NCBI GenBank assembly: GCA_015066225.1
Contig: SVOT01000001.1
Location: 62,001 to 126,000, forward strand
From: Oscillospiraceae bacterium
GTDB taxonomy: Bacteria; Bacillota; Clostridia; Oscillospirales; Acutalibacteraceae
Reading direction: 5' to 3'
DNA length: 64,000 bases
Shown: positions 17,546-26,005 of the stretch, piece after piece
Layout of the letters: each line of letters begins with the position of its first letter
Numbering within the stretch: position 1 is the first letter of the stretch
The notes under the pieces: generated by a model
Told to the model about the DNA's origin: nothing
Seen by the model: only the letters and a program-made list of their open reading frames with translations
The model's database searches: none
Position numbers and translations under genes: made by a program

Positions 17546-19921
17546 TTAGATTAACTTCAAAAACATTTCGAGGATTCTCTTAACGCAAATTTCAAGGTCT
17601 GCCCTTGTTAATTCACCTGCGTCATAAGCGGCTTTTAAGTCTTCGGGGTAGCCACAATGCATTTTAAGGTCGTTGCCGGCTCTGACTTCTTTAACAGGGT
17701 CATTTTTTACACCCCAGTCGGTAACAACCATACCCTTGAAGCCCCATTCATCACGCAGAATACCCGTGAGAAGCTCGTAGCTTTCGGAGGTGTGGATGCC
17801 GTTAATGAGGTTGTATGAGCTCATAACTGTCCAAGGGTCACCCTCTTTAACAGCTATTTCAAAGCCCTTGAGATAGATTTCACGGAGAGCTCTTTCAGAT
17901 ATTCTTGAATCACTTGCAAAGCGGTTTGCTTCCTTGTTGTTGCAAGCAAAATGCTTTATTGAAACTGCAACCCTCTGAGACTGAACACCTCTTGTAACAG
18001 CCGATGCGAATTTACCGGCAATCAACGGGTCTTCTGAATAATATTCGAAGTTTCTGCCGCAAAGGGGGTCTCTGTGGATATTAAGAGCGGGTGAGAGCCA
18101 CACACCGAGATTGTTTTCTCTTATTTCGGCACCGCCGCCAACGCCAACCTCAAATGCAAGATCAGGGTTCCAGGTGCAGGCGAGAAGCGTTGCACAGGGC
18201 CACGCTGTTGTAGGTATGCCTGTTGCTGTGTCAAGGCGAAGACCTGCGGGGCCGTCGGCTGTGGGAACGTAGGGGATTGAAAGCCTGTCAATTCCGCCGA
18301 AGCTACCGGTGTTGCAGACACCTGTGGGCTTTTGACCGCCTACAATGTACATAAGCTCGTCAAGTGTGAACTGAGCGATGAATTCATCCATTGTGATTTC
18401 TTCGCCCACCTTGTCAAATGGCACGAGCTTTTCGGGAGCCTTTGCGTTTGTGGGCTCGTTTATGCCGTAAAGGTAAGTGGGCTCGCCTTGAGGTAACGAT
18501 TCATAAGAGCCGTCAGACAGCATTCTTTTTTTCAGCTTAAAGGGCTTGCACCAATCAGAAAGCTGCTCGGTAACTGTGTTGTTATCAACTGTATATTCGA
18601 AATCAAGCTTCTTTGTATCTCTTATTGATGTTCCGAGATAGAAATTATAGACACCTTTTTCAAGAATATATGCGGATTTCTGAATTTTTCCAAGGTCGTC
18701 AAAGCTTGCCATATCAGTTGCTTTAAAGCTCAAAACGATAGTCTCGCTTTCACCCGGGGCAAGGAGTTTAGTTTTCTTGAATGCTGCAAGCTCTTTTGCG
18801 GGCTTGCCCAAAAGTCCCTGTGGAGCGCTGTAATAAAGCTGAACAACCTCTTTACCTGCAACCGAGCCGATATTTTTAACGTTGACAACAGCAAAAATGT
18901 TGCCATCGTTTTCGAAACAAGCCGCACCGGATAATTCAAACTCGGTGTATGACAAGCCGAAACCAAAGGGATAGCGCACGCTGTCCTTGGCACCGGGGAT
19001 GGTTTCAAAATAGCGGTAGCCAACGTAAATATCATCCGAGTAATCAACGTGGTCAAAGCATTCCCAGAAATCCTCTTTACAGGGGTAGCAATCATAGGAT
19101 CTTGCGATTGTGTCAACCATTTTACCCGACGGGTTAACATCGCCACAGAGCAGGTCAGCAATAGCTGAGCCACCCTCCATACCTCCTTGCCAACCGAAAA
19201 GAATGCCTTGAATTTTATCGTTTTCTGCAAAGTATTCGCAGTCAATCTGTGCGCCGGAGTTGATAACGATAATAACCTTTTTAAAGTTCTTGGTTACGTT
19301 GTCAATGAGCTCTTTTTCAAGGTCAGAGAGGTAGTAGTCGCCACCCTGAGGTCTTCTGTCAACACCCTCAGCCGAAAATCTGCTGAGGGTAACAACGGCG
19401 GTGTCAGCCCATTTGCCCGCATTTTCAATCATATCAACAGGTACTTCTGCTTCTTTAACGTGCATAGCGGCGAAGGTGTCATATGTCATATCGTCACGCT
19501 CGGTGCAGAATTCCATATTATTAACAATGTCCCAACGAGCGTTAATTTGCTCTTGTGTAAGAACATTGACACTTTCTTTTTTGACGTATTCTTTATAAAA
19601 GTCAACCAGGGGCATATAAACAGAAACCTTGCCCTCTTTTTCTTTAATTTCAAAGCCCTCGTAGATGTTGCGGATATAGGGACAGTTAACGTCACCGCTG
19701 CCGCCACCGCCTTTTATGTATTCAATTGTTGCCTTGCCGAAAAGAGCAACCCTTGTGCCTTTTCTGAGGGGGAGTGCGTTATCTGTGTTTTTGAGAAGCA
19801 CCATTCCCTCGGTTGCAGCTTTCTTTGAAAGAGCAATATGCTTTTGTGAAGCTGTAACGCATTTACCGTCTTCACCCAAGGGTTTGCATGGTTGGTATCT
19901 GAATCTTGCGAATTTGTTCAT
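17546..19921 (-). CDS. GH3 beta-glucosidase with reversed domain order
   Basis: 791 residues in an order opposite to most GH3 enzymes. The alpha/beta sandwich comes first (GMVLLKNTDNALPL near residue 40, GWQGGMEGGSAIADLL near 240, PSGKM), then a fibronectin III-like domain (VKNIGSVAGKEVVQLYY near 350), and then the TIM barrel (about 490-791) with SPALNIHRDPLCGRNFEYY, KHFACNN and VVTDWG, whose Asp near 734 is the nucleophile. This order is known from Butyrivibrio and Ruminococcus beta-glucosidases. No signal peptide is seen, so it would cleave imported beta-glycosides. It is the first gene of the GH3-GH42 operon. Confidence 0.94.
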   Translation of the reverse strand: MNKFARFRYQPCKPLGEDGKCVTASQKHIALSKKAATEGMVLLKNTDNALPLRKGTRVALFGKATIEYIKGGGGSGDVNCPYIRNIYEGFEIKEKEGKVSVYMPLVDFYKEYVKKESVNVLTQEQINARWDIVNNMEFCTERDDMTYDTFAAMHVKEAEVPVDMIENAGKWADTAVVTLSRFSAEGVDRRPQGGDYYLSDLEKELIDNVTKNFKKVIIVINSGAQIDCEYFAENDKIQGILFGWQGGMEGGSAIADLLCGDVNPSGKMVDTIARSYDCYPCKEDFWECFDHVDYSDDIYVGYRYFETIPGAKDSVRYPFGFGLSYTEFELSGAACFENDGNIFAVVNVKNIGSVAGKEVVQLYYSAPQGLLGKPAKELAAFKKTKLLAPGESETIVLSFKATDMASFDDLGKIQKSAYILEKGVYNFYLGTSIRDTKKLDFEYTVDNNTVTEQLSDWCKPFKLKKRMLSDGSYESLPQGEPTYLYGINEPTNAKAPEKLVPFDKVGEEITMDEFIAQFTLDELMYIVGGQKPTGVCNTGSFGGIDRLSIPYVPTADGPAGLRLDTATGIPTTAWPCATLLACTWNPDLAFEVGVGGGAEIRENNLGVWLSPALNIHRDPLCGRNFEYYSEDPLIAGKFASAVTRGVQSQRVAVSIKHFACNNKEANRFASDSRISERALREIYLKGFEIAVKEGDPWTVMSSYNLINGIHTSESYELLTGILRDEWGFKGMVVTDWGVKNDPVKEVRAGNDLKMHCGYPEDLKAAYDAGELTRADLEICVKRILEMFLKLI

Positions 19922-19953
19922 AGAATCACCCTAACTTGAAAATGTTAACATAA

Positions 19954-19981
19954 ATTATAAACTATTTAGGGCGGTAGTCAA
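19954..19981 (-). promoter_or_regulatory. Promoter of the GH3-GH42 operon
   Basis: Minus strand: -35 TTGACT (19976-19981), 16-base spacer, -10 TATAAT (19954-19959), about 33 bases before the GH3 start. Confidence 0.75.
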
Positions 19982-19992
19982 GCATAAAATGC

Positions 19993-20024
19993 AATGCCCC
20001 GCCAATGTTTTTTAGCAGGGCATT
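19993..20024 (-). terminator. Probable terminator of the small membrane protein gene
   Basis: On the minus strand AATGCCCTGC pairs with GCGGGGCATT (one G-T pair) after the stop of the gene at 20052. The following T-run is weak (TGCATTTTATG), so it is only a likely terminator. Confidence 0.55.
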
Positions 20025-20051
20025 TGTTGAATGTTAATACTTCTGTTGTCA

Positions 20052-20459
20052 TCACTCACAATCGGCCTTGCATTTTACAAAACAAGCTGTTGCTGTAAGA
20101 GTAAGGGTAAAGGAAAAAAACAGCAAGCCCGCTATTATAGCAGCGATTACACTTGCTGTTGCTATATCTATTGTCAAGAGTATTATCGAGAAAAGTATTG
20201 TTCCTAATATACCTGTGAGAAGCACCGAAAGAGCACGGCAAAGGCAGGTGGGAGAGTCATCTCTGCGGCAGCCTTGCGTCGAAAGCAGAGTAACAGCAAG
20301 AAAAGCGACGGCTATGCCGAAAAACACCCAAAGCAATGGTGTGCCGACAGCAAGTGTTCCCGTGAAGGTAAGGAATGCTGCTGCAACGCCAACAATGGCG
20401 CTGACAATTACGGCAATAAGAGTGCAGTTGATTTTGCATTGACAGCAATTACTATTCAT
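20052..20459 (-). CDS. Cys-rich four-helix membrane protein, unknown function
   Basis: 135 residues from ATG 20459, which has a perfect AGGAGGTGA site; a GTG 9 bases upstream lies within that site and is not the start. The protein begins with MNSNCCQCKINC, has four hydrophobic helices in two hairpins, a charged Cys-containing loop (QGCRRDDSPTCLC) between them, and ends FVKCKADCE. Both ends and the central loop therefore carry paired cysteines on the same side of the membrane, which suggests a metal site or disulfides. I do not recognise the family. Confidence 0.75.
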   Translation of the reverse strand: MNSNCCQCKINCTLIAVIVSAIVGVAAAFLTFTGTLAVGTPLLWVFFGIAVAFLAVTLLSTQGCRRDDSPTCLCRALSVLLTGILGTILFSIILLTIDIATASVIAAIIAGLLFFSFTLTLTATACFVKCKADCE

Positions 20460-20540
20460 AAATATCACCTCCTAATTCAATTTATGCCGAAAATTCAAAC
20501 CAGTGAATTGTTTATAGATAAAGATTGATAAAACTTTAAC

Positions 20541-20569
20541 TTGACATTGCAAGCTCTTTAAATTATTAT
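20541..20569 (+). promoter_or_regulatory. Promoter of the OYE-type reductase
   Basis: -35 TTGACA (20541-20546) and -10 TATTAT (20564-20569) at 17 bases; an overlapping TATAAT at 20567-20572 would give a 20-base spacer. Confidence 0.7.
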
Positions 20570-20627
20570 AATATAGAACATTTATGTTGTGGAAACACAG
20601 TTCAAAATAAGAGAAGGAAGTGTTTTA

Positions 20628-22691
20628 ATGAATCCTCAGTACGAAGCATTGTTTACACCTTGGAAAATAGGCAATGTTGAAATCAAAAACCGTATCGTTA
20701 TGTGCCCCATGGGCGGTACATCTCTTTTCGGTTGGTTTGAGCTCGGCGGTTGCCACTTTGACAAGGAGGCTGCAAAGCTTTTCCTTGAAAGAGCAAATAA
20801 CAATGTCGGTCTTATCATCCCCGGTATTGCACCCTTGCGTGACACCTTCTGGGGCAAATGGCTCTGGCAGAATCCCAAAATGTTTGACGAGCTTAAGGTG
20901 TTTATGGATGAAATCCACAAAACAGGCGCAAAGCTTTTCATTCAGCTCACAGCAGGTATGGGTCGTTCATGGGCTATCACAGAGCTTATAGCACCCTTGC
21001 ACAAAAATAAATTCACACGTGCACTTATCAAGCCCGTTATTGACACATCTCACGAGCTTGCATCACCAAGCCCCCAGAAATCACGTTGGGCTCACGATAT
21101 TGAATGCCCCGAAATGACAGTTGAGCAGATTCACGAAATCATTGAAGCATTCGCAAAAACTGCAAAGCTTTGCCGTGATGCAGGTGTTGACGGTGTTGAG
21201 GTTCACGCTGTTCACGAGGGTTATCTTCTTGACCAGTTTGCTATTGAATATTTCAACAAACGTACAGACGAATACGGCGGCAGCTTTGAGAACAGATATC
21301 GTTTTGCTGTTGACGTTGTAAAAGCTATCAAGGCTTCCTGCGGTGAGGATTTCCCCGTTTCACTTCGTTATTCAGTTGAATCAAAAATGAAAGACTTCTG
21401 CTACGGCGCAATGCCCGGCGAAGATTATACAGAGGTTGGTCGTGCAATGCCCGAATCCGAAAAGGCTGCAAAATACCTTCAGGATGCAGGCTACGATATG
21501 CTTAATGCCGATAACGGTACATACGACTCATGGTATTGGGCACATCCCCCCATGTATATGCCCCAGAACTGCAACCTCGATGACGTTGCACATATCAAGA
21601 AATTTGTTGATATCCCCGTTGTTTGCGCCGGCAGAATGGAGCCCGACGCAGGTGCAAAGGCTGTTGCGGAGGGTAAAATCGACGGTGTCGGTGTTGCTCG
21701 TCAGTTCCTTGTTGACCCCGAATGGATTACAAAGCTTATTGAAGACAGAGTAGAGGATATTAAGCCTTGCATCTGCTGTCACGCAGGCTGCTTCAATTTC
21801 TCATCATCCAAGGGTCACGCAAATACTCAGGATCTTTTCGACACAATGGGTCTTTCACGTTGTGCGCTTAACCCCAAAACAATGCAGTCCAAAAAATATA
21901 AAATTGAGCCCGCTAAAAAGAGCAAGAAAATTGCAATCATCGGCGGCGGTATCGGTGGTATGGAGGCTGCAATCGTTTGTGCAAAGCGTGGCCACAAGGT
22001 TGACCTTTATGAGAAAACTGACAAGCTCGGCGGTGTGTTCATCGCTGCGGCTGCTCCCTCATATAAAGAAAAAGACCGTGACCTCATCGCATGGTACAAC
22101 CGTGAGGTTAAGAGATACGATGCAATCACAATCCATATGAATACAGAAGTTAAAGACATCGCTTCTCTCGGCGCAGACGAGGTTATCGTTGCAACCGGCT
22201 CCGTTGCCAACAAGATTCCCGTTAAGGGCGCAGACAAGGCTATTGAAGCTGTTGACTTCCTTCTCGGTAATAAAGAAGTCGGTCAGAATGTTACAGTTGT
22301 CGGTGGCGGTCTTACAGGCTGTGAAATTGCTTACGAGCTTTATCTTCAGGGCAAGAACCCCACAATTGTTGAAATGCAGGATGACCTTATCACAACACCC
22401 GGTGTTGCACTTGCAAACACAAGCTACCTTCGTGACTTCTTCAAAACAAATAAGGTTCCTGTTTACCTTGAAACCAAAACAACTGAAATCACAGATTCAA
22501 GCGTAACAGTTATGACAAAAGACGGCAAAACAGAAACAATCCCCGCAGACAGCGTTATTCTTTCTGTTGGCTACAAGCCCGCACCCATCGCTGAAAAGAG
22601 CAAGCACGTTCACATTATCGGTGACGCTCTTAAAGTCGGCAACCTTCGCACAGTTATCTGGAAGGCTTGGGACGTTGCAATGAAGCTGTAA
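20628..22691 (+). CDS. Fe-S flavoprotein of the OYE / 2,4-dienoyl-CoA reductase family
   Basis: 687 residues. The start at ATG 20628 is chosen because GAAGGAAG lies 8 bases upstream and MNPQYEALFTPWKIG matches the family start. The N-terminal half is an FMN-binding TIM barrel (KNRIVMCPMGG; HEGYLLDQF; RTDEYGGSFENRYRF). A 4Fe-4S cluster is formed by C-x2-C-x3-C near residues 381-388 and a Cys near 413, with a longer insertion between them than in FadH. The C-terminal half is an FAD/NAD(P) domain (IAIIGGGIGGMEA near 434). Relatives reduce enoyl-CoA, 2-enoates or bile-acid intermediates (BaiCD/BaiH); the substrate here is not clear. It stands alone with its own promoter and terminator. Confidence 0.88.
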   Translation: MNPQYEALFTPWKIGNVEIKNRIVMCPMGGTSLFGWFELGGCHFDKEAAKLFLERANNNVGLIIPGIAPLRDTFWGKWLWQNPKMFDELKVFMDEIHKTGAKLFIQLTAGMGRSWAITELIAPLHKNKFTRALIKPVIDTSHELASPSPQKSRWAHDIECPEMTVEQIHEIIEAFAKTAKLCRDAGVDGVEVHAVHEGYLLDQFAIEYFNKRTDEYGGSFENRYRFAVDVVKAIKASCGEDFPVSLRYSVESKMKDFCYGAMPGEDYTEVGRAMPESEKAAKYLQDAGYDMLNADNGTYDSWYWAHPPMYMPQNCNLDDVAHIKKFVDIPVVCAGRMEPDAGAKAVAEGKIDGVGVARQFLVDPEWITKLIEDRVEDIKPCICCHAGCFNFSSSKGHANTQDLFDTMGLSRCALNPKTMQSKKYKIEPAKKSKKIAIIGGGIGGMEAAIVCAKRGHKVDLYEKTDKLGGVFIAAAAPSYKEKDRDLIAWYNREVKRYDAITIHMNTEVKDIASLGADEVIVATGSVANKIPVKGADKAIEAVDFLLGNKEVGQNVTVVGGGLTGCEIAYELYLQGKNPTIVEMQDDLITTPGVALANTSYLRDFFKTNKVPVYLETKTTEITDSSVTVMTKDGKTETIPADSVILSVGYKPAPIAEKSKHVHIIGDALKVGNLRTVIWKAWDVAMKL

Positions 22692-22711
22692 TTTAATAGT
22701 TTTATAATTTT

Positions 22712-22748
22712 AAAAACCTCTTTGCTTTAATCGGCAAAGAGGTTTTTT
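22712..22748 (+). terminator. Terminator of the OYE-type reductase gene
   Basis: AACCTCTTTGC paired with GCAAAGAGGTT around TTTAATCG, flanked by A-run and TTTTTT. Confidence 0.92.
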
Positions 22749-22810
22749 ACTTATAAGTTAAGGGGCGCAAGTTGTTTAGCTGCCAGCCTCCAGTCACCAG
22801 CCGCCAGTAG

Positions 22811-22830
22811 GGTACGGTCTAGACCGTACC
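22811..22830. repeat. Perfect 20-bp palindrome
   Basis: GGTACGGTCT followed directly by its reverse complement AGACCGTACC. It lies in a 480-base gap without genes, just after a run of CCAG/CCGCC-like short repeats. A related form, GACGGTC-TT-GACCGTC, is at 23906-23921. It could be an operator or part of an intergenic repeat family. Confidence 0.7.
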
Positions 22831-22967
22831 GCTTTTGCGTTTTGCACAATTCTCGGTATATGCATTTGTGCAACCGTACAAATATGTGAAAAATCAAAAA
22901 AAATTTGCAAAAAATGTAGTAATTTGAAGATAAAAAACATATATGGGTGAAGGGTTAAAAATATATT

Positions 22968-22990
22968 GGGTGAATTTTAAAAGTTCACCC
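22968..22990. repeat. Small inverted repeat
   Basis: GGGTGAA and TTCACCC separated by 9 AT-rich bases. It lies in the same gene-free stretch (22692-23174); GGGTGAA also occurs once more at 22945-22951. Confidence 0.5.
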
Positions 22991-23040
22991 ACCTAGGGGA
23001 TCTTAAAACGACAGGGGGTGGTTGCCTTTTTTACGCTAAG

Positions 23041-23069
23041 TTGAAGAAAATGAAATTTAGTGTTATATT
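23041..23069 (+). promoter_or_regulatory. Promoter candidate for the 23175 gene
   Basis: -35 TTGAAG (23041-23046), 17-base spacer, -10 TATATT (23064-23069). The transcript would start near 23076, immediately before the long hairpin at 23083-23136. Confidence 0.55.
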
Positions 23070-23082
23070 AGTTACAAGAAAC

Positions 23083-23136
23083 CAATCAGGGGCGGTTTTG
23101 AAAAAAATCGTCAATAGCAGAACCGTCCCCTGATTG
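23083..23136 (+). promoter_or_regulatory. Long leader hairpin upstream of the 23175 gene
   Basis: CAATCAGGGGCGGTT (23083-23097) pairs with AACCGTCCCCTGATTG (23121-23136), 15 pairs with one bulged base, followed by TTTGTTTTT. It sits between the likely transcript start and the ribosome site GGAGATG, so it could act as an attenuator or stabilise the leader. Confidence 0.6.
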
Positions 23137-23174
23137 TTTGTTTTTGAAACAAGCTGATTGGAGATGATTTTGCT

Positions 23175-23771
23175 ATGAGTGGAATTTTTAGATTAATGCT
23201 TTCGTTGTTTGCTGCGGGCGCTATTATCGGAATTATAGCGTGGGTTGTATCGGGTCTCAAAAAACGCCGTCGTTTTCGCATTGTTGCAGCAGTAGTTATT
23301 ATAGCTACCATTGTGGAATTCGTCTTTTTGTGTGATCGACCGATGTCGCCCAAAGTGAATGAAAAAACAATTGAACAGGGCGTAAGCGAAATAATAGAGA
23401 ATGTTCCGGTAAAAGAAGAGCCAACAGTATTTGTCAAAGATAATATTGAATACACCGTGTATGTGCACTCTTACAAATCTGAAAAAGAAGCCCAGGATAT
23501 GTTTGAGTGGTATATTGATGATGAGTTTCACGATGAAATAAAAATTTGCAACAAAACGCAATATAGCTTATCTGATTGCTTCAAACCAAGAGACTGGCGA
23601 TATTTTGGCGTTTCATCGGGGAGCTTCGGCGATATTTATGCGGTTAAAGATACCTATGTCGTTGAAGTTACATACTATTATGAAACAAATTCGTTAGAAG
23701 AATATATCGGAATCATTGTTCCGCCCACAACCTTTTATAGAGAAACCGTTGATTTGGTGGGGTTGAAATAA
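23175..23771 (+). CDS. Membrane-anchored protein, unknown function
   Basis: 198 residues. Two hydrophobic segments (about 5-27 and 36-53) flank a short positive loop KKRRRF, so the basic loop should be cytoplasmic and both termini on the outside. The rest is a charged soluble domain with many aromatic residues (EYTVYVHSYKSEKEAQDMFEWYIDDEF) ending in a beta-rich part. I do not recognise the family. GGAGATG lies before ATG 23175. It has a structured leader and its own terminator. Confidence 0.75.
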   Translation: MSGIFRLMLSLFAAGAIIGIIAWVVSGLKKRRRFRIVAAVVIIATIVEFVFLCDRPMSPKVNEKTIEQGVSEIIENVPVKEEPTVFVKDNIEYTVYVHSYKSEKEAQDMFEWYIDDEFHDEIKICNKTQYSLSDCFKPRDWRYFGVSSGSFGDIYAVKDTYVVEVTYYYETNSLEEYIGIIVPPTTFYRETVDLVGLK

Positions 23772-23836
23772 CCAATCAAACCAAGCAGACAGTTCTGTGA
23801 CTGTCCCGGATTAACCACAATTTAATATTTCAAAGG

Positions 23837-23865
23837 GCGGTTTGGTTAATTCCAAGCCGCTTTTT
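23837..23865 (+). terminator. Terminator of the 23175 gene
   Basis: GCGGTTTGG paired with CCAAGCCGC around TTAATT, followed by TTTTT. A smaller hairpin, GACAGT/ACTGTC, precedes it at 23788-23805. Confidence 0.88.
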
Positions 23866-23905
23866 AAGTTGCCACTTGCCACTCTCAACTTGCCACTAAA
23901 ACTGG

Positions 23906-23921
23906 GACGGTCTTGACCGTC
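23906..23921. repeat. Inverted repeat related to the palindrome at 22811
   Basis: GACGGTC-TT-GACCGTC, preceded by three CTTGCCACT-like short repeats (about 23870-23900). The layout of CCA-rich repeats followed by an ACGGTC palindrome is the same as at 22780-22830. Confidence 0.6.
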
Positions 23922-23937
23922 ATACCCAATATAACAT

Positions 23938-23967
23938 AAAAACAACCCGAGTAGTCTCGGGTTGTTT
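23938..23967 (-). terminator. Terminator of the endonuclease/phosphatase-family gene
   Basis: Minus strand AACAACCCGAG paired with CTCGGGTTGTT around a four-base loop, followed by TTTTATG, right after the stop at 23973. Confidence 0.88.
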
Positions 23968-23972
23968 ACATA

Positions 23973-24716
23973 TCACTCAAATTCTGCAATAACCGGGTAG
24001 TGGTCAGAGGGGAGCTTGCCGTTGATTTTATCGGTTGCGGTTGTGACGGTTGAAACTGAGCTTGTTTTTTTTACGAAAATAAAATCAATCATTTTCGAGC
24101 CCTTGCCGTACCAATGAAAGCTATTTATTTCGTCCTTTTCCTTTGCAACGGTTCTTGCATCAAAGAACCCGTTTGAAAGCATAAGCTCATAAACGGCTGA
24201 ATCCGGCGTAACGTTAAAGTCGCCTGTTATAATAACGGGCATATTTTTAAATTGCTCCGCTTTTTTTAGAATCAGCTTTGCGCCCTCGAGCTGTGCGGTT
24301 GAGCCTACATGGTCGAGGTGGGTGTTGAAAACGGCATAAGACTTGCCGCTTTCTTTTTCTTTTAAAACGGCATAGGAGCAGGTCCTGTTTTCTGCACCGT
24401 CCCAGCCCAGGCTCGGCTTTTCGGGCGTTTCAGAAAGCCAGAAATCCTCTTTCTGAAGCAATTCATATTTATGCTTGTTATAAAAAACAGGGGAGAATTC
24501 GCCTTTTTTCTTGCCGTCATCCTTGCCGACGCCAACAAAATCGTAGGTGTCCTTGAACTGATTAACAATATATCGCATCCACGCATAATGCACCTCTTGA
24601 AGACCGAAGGTGTCAGGTGCGTATTTTTTTATGATTTCCCGAACGAGCTTCTGGCGGAAACACCAATGGTTTTCGCCCCTGCCGGCGCAAAGAATGTTAA
24701 AGGTCATTGACTTCAT
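23973..24716 (-). CDS. Endonuclease/exonuclease/phosphatase-family hydrolase
   Basis: 247 residues of the Mg2+-dependent EEP fold (DNase I, inositol phosphatase and sphingomyelinase relatives). Motifs in order: MTFNI, GLQEVH with the metal Glu near residue 40, FNTHLDH near 129, ITGDFNVTPDS near 164, and SDHYPV at the C-terminus. There is no signal peptide. The short form resembles bacterial proteins often annotated as hydrolases of phosphodiesters or sugar phosphates. The substrate is unknown. It is divergent from the AGE epimerase operon. GGGAGTG lies 6 bases before ATG 24716. Confidence 0.88.
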   Translation of the reverse strand: MKSMTFNILCAGRGENHWCFRQKLVREIIKKYAPDTFGLQEVHYAWMRYIVNQFKDTYDFVGVGKDDGKKKGEFSPVFYNKHKYELLQKEDFWLSETPEKPSLGWDGAENRTCSYAVLKEKESGKSYAVFNTHLDHVGSTAQLEGAKLILKKAEQFKNMPVIITGDFNVTPDSAVYELMLSNGFFDARTVAKEKDEINSFHWYGKGSKMIDFIFVKKTSSVSTVTTATDKINGKLPSDHYPVIAEFE

Positions 24717-24839
24717 ATAATCACTCCCGGGGAGTATTATACTTTATATCTCTTTAAAACACAATAAAATTATTGTGTTTTTCAAACTATTGTGCTATAT
24801 TAACTTTATATATGAATATTTTAACTCGGAGTTGATATT

Positions 24840-25997
24840 GTGGATTACAGAAAAGATTTAACACAGAATATTTTACCTTTCTGGCTCAACAACGCCATTG
24901 ACTATGAAAATGGTGGCATTTACACCTGCCTCGACCGTGAGGGCAACATTTACGGCACAGACAAAAGCGTGTGGTTTCAAGGCAGAGCCTTGTGGGTTTT
25001 CTCAAAGGCATATAACCTTATTGATAAAAATGAAGAATATCTCAGAGCTGCTAAGAATATTTATTCTTTCCTGCCCAAATGCACCGACACCGACGGCAGA
25101 ATGTTTTTCACCGTTACTGCCGACGGCAGAGAGCTTCAGAAAAGAAGATACTATTTCTCGGAAACATTTGCGGCAATCGGTTGTGCCGAGCTTTACAAGG
25201 CAACGGGCGACAAGTCTGTTCTTGAAAGTGCGGAGATGTATTTCAACGTTGCCTATGAATGCTTCACGGGTGTTCGCAAAAACCAGCCCAAAATCAACCC
25301 CGCTAACATTGATTCAAAGGCGCTTTCACCTGTTATGATTATGCTTTCAACGGCACAGGTGCTTCGCAGCATTGACGGCCTTTGGGATAAATACAACCCC
25401 CTTTGCAAGGAATGTCTTGACGAAATTCTTCACGGTGGCTACTTAACTGAAAAGGCGCTTCTCGAAAGCGTTACAAAGGCAGGGGAGTTTATTGACAGCC
25501 CCAACGGCAGAATTGTTAACCCCGGTCACTCTCTTGAAGCCGCATGGTTTATTATGGCAGAGGGTCTTTTGACAAACAACGAGGAAGCCGTTAACGTTGC
25601 AAAGCATATAATCGACATAACCCTGCCCTTGGGTATCGACAAGGCTCACGGTGGCATTATTGCTTTCACAGATTTAGAGGGCAAGCCCCCTGTTCAGCTT
25701 GAGTGGGATATGAAGCTTTGGTGGCCCCAGTGCGAAGCGATGATTGCTTTACGTCTTGCATACCTTCAGTTCAAGGATGAAAAATACAACGAGCTTTATG
25801 ACGAAATCAAGGAATATTGTGAAAAATATTTCTGTGATGACGAGTGTGGCGAATGGTATGGCTACCTTCACTATGATAACACCTTTTCAACAACCCTCAA
25901 GGGTAACATTTTTAAGGGCCCGTTCCATATCCCGAGACTTTATATGATTATGGCTTCTATGGACGAAACTAACGGTATTACCGAATATATGAAATAA
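24840..25997 (+). CDS. AGE-family epimerase (N-acylglucosamine 2-epimerase type)
   Basis: 385 residues, an (alpha/alpha)6 barrel. It starts at GTG 24840 after CGGAG. Family motifs are visible: NGGIYTCLDREG near residue 24, SVWFQGRALWVFS near 43, NPGHSLEAAWF near 226 with the catalytic His, and KLWWPQCEAMIAL near 289. AGE enzymes epimerise C2 of N-acetylglucosamine/N-acetylmannosamine or, in relatives, mannose/glucose or cellobiose. The kinase two genes downstream is NahK-like, which favours an N-acetylhexosamine route (inference). The CBM9-like gene follows after 8 bases. Confidence 0.88.
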   Translation: MDYRKDLTQNILPFWLNNAIDYENGGIYTCLDREGNIYGTDKSVWFQGRALWVFSKAYNLIDKNEEYLRAAKNIYSFLPKCTDTDGRMFFTVTADGRELQKRRYYFSETFAAIGCAELYKATGDKSVLESAEMYFNVAYECFTGVRKNQPKINPANIDSKALSPVMIMLSTAQVLRSIDGLWDKYNPLCKECLDEILHGGYLTEKALLESVTKAGEFIDSPNGRIVNPGHSLEAAWFIMAEGLLTNNEEAVNVAKHIIDITLPLGIDKAHGGIIAFTDLEGKPPVQLEWDMKLWWPQCEAMIALRLAYLQFKDEKYNELYDEIKEYCEKYFCDDECGEWYGYLHYDNTFSTTLKGNIFKGPFHIPRLYMIMASMDETNGITEYMK

Positions 25998-26005
25998 GGA
26001 TTTTT

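Noticed and set aside
19187-19828. 213-residue frame antisense to the GH3 gene
   Set aside because: The opposite strand carries a well-supported GH3 enzyme; the long frame is a codon-bias shadow without start signals.
20589-20627. Upstream extension of the OYE-type reductase by 13 residues
   Set aside because: The upstream GTG lacks a ribosome site, lies only about 17 bases after the -10 box, and the family begins at MNPQYEALF.
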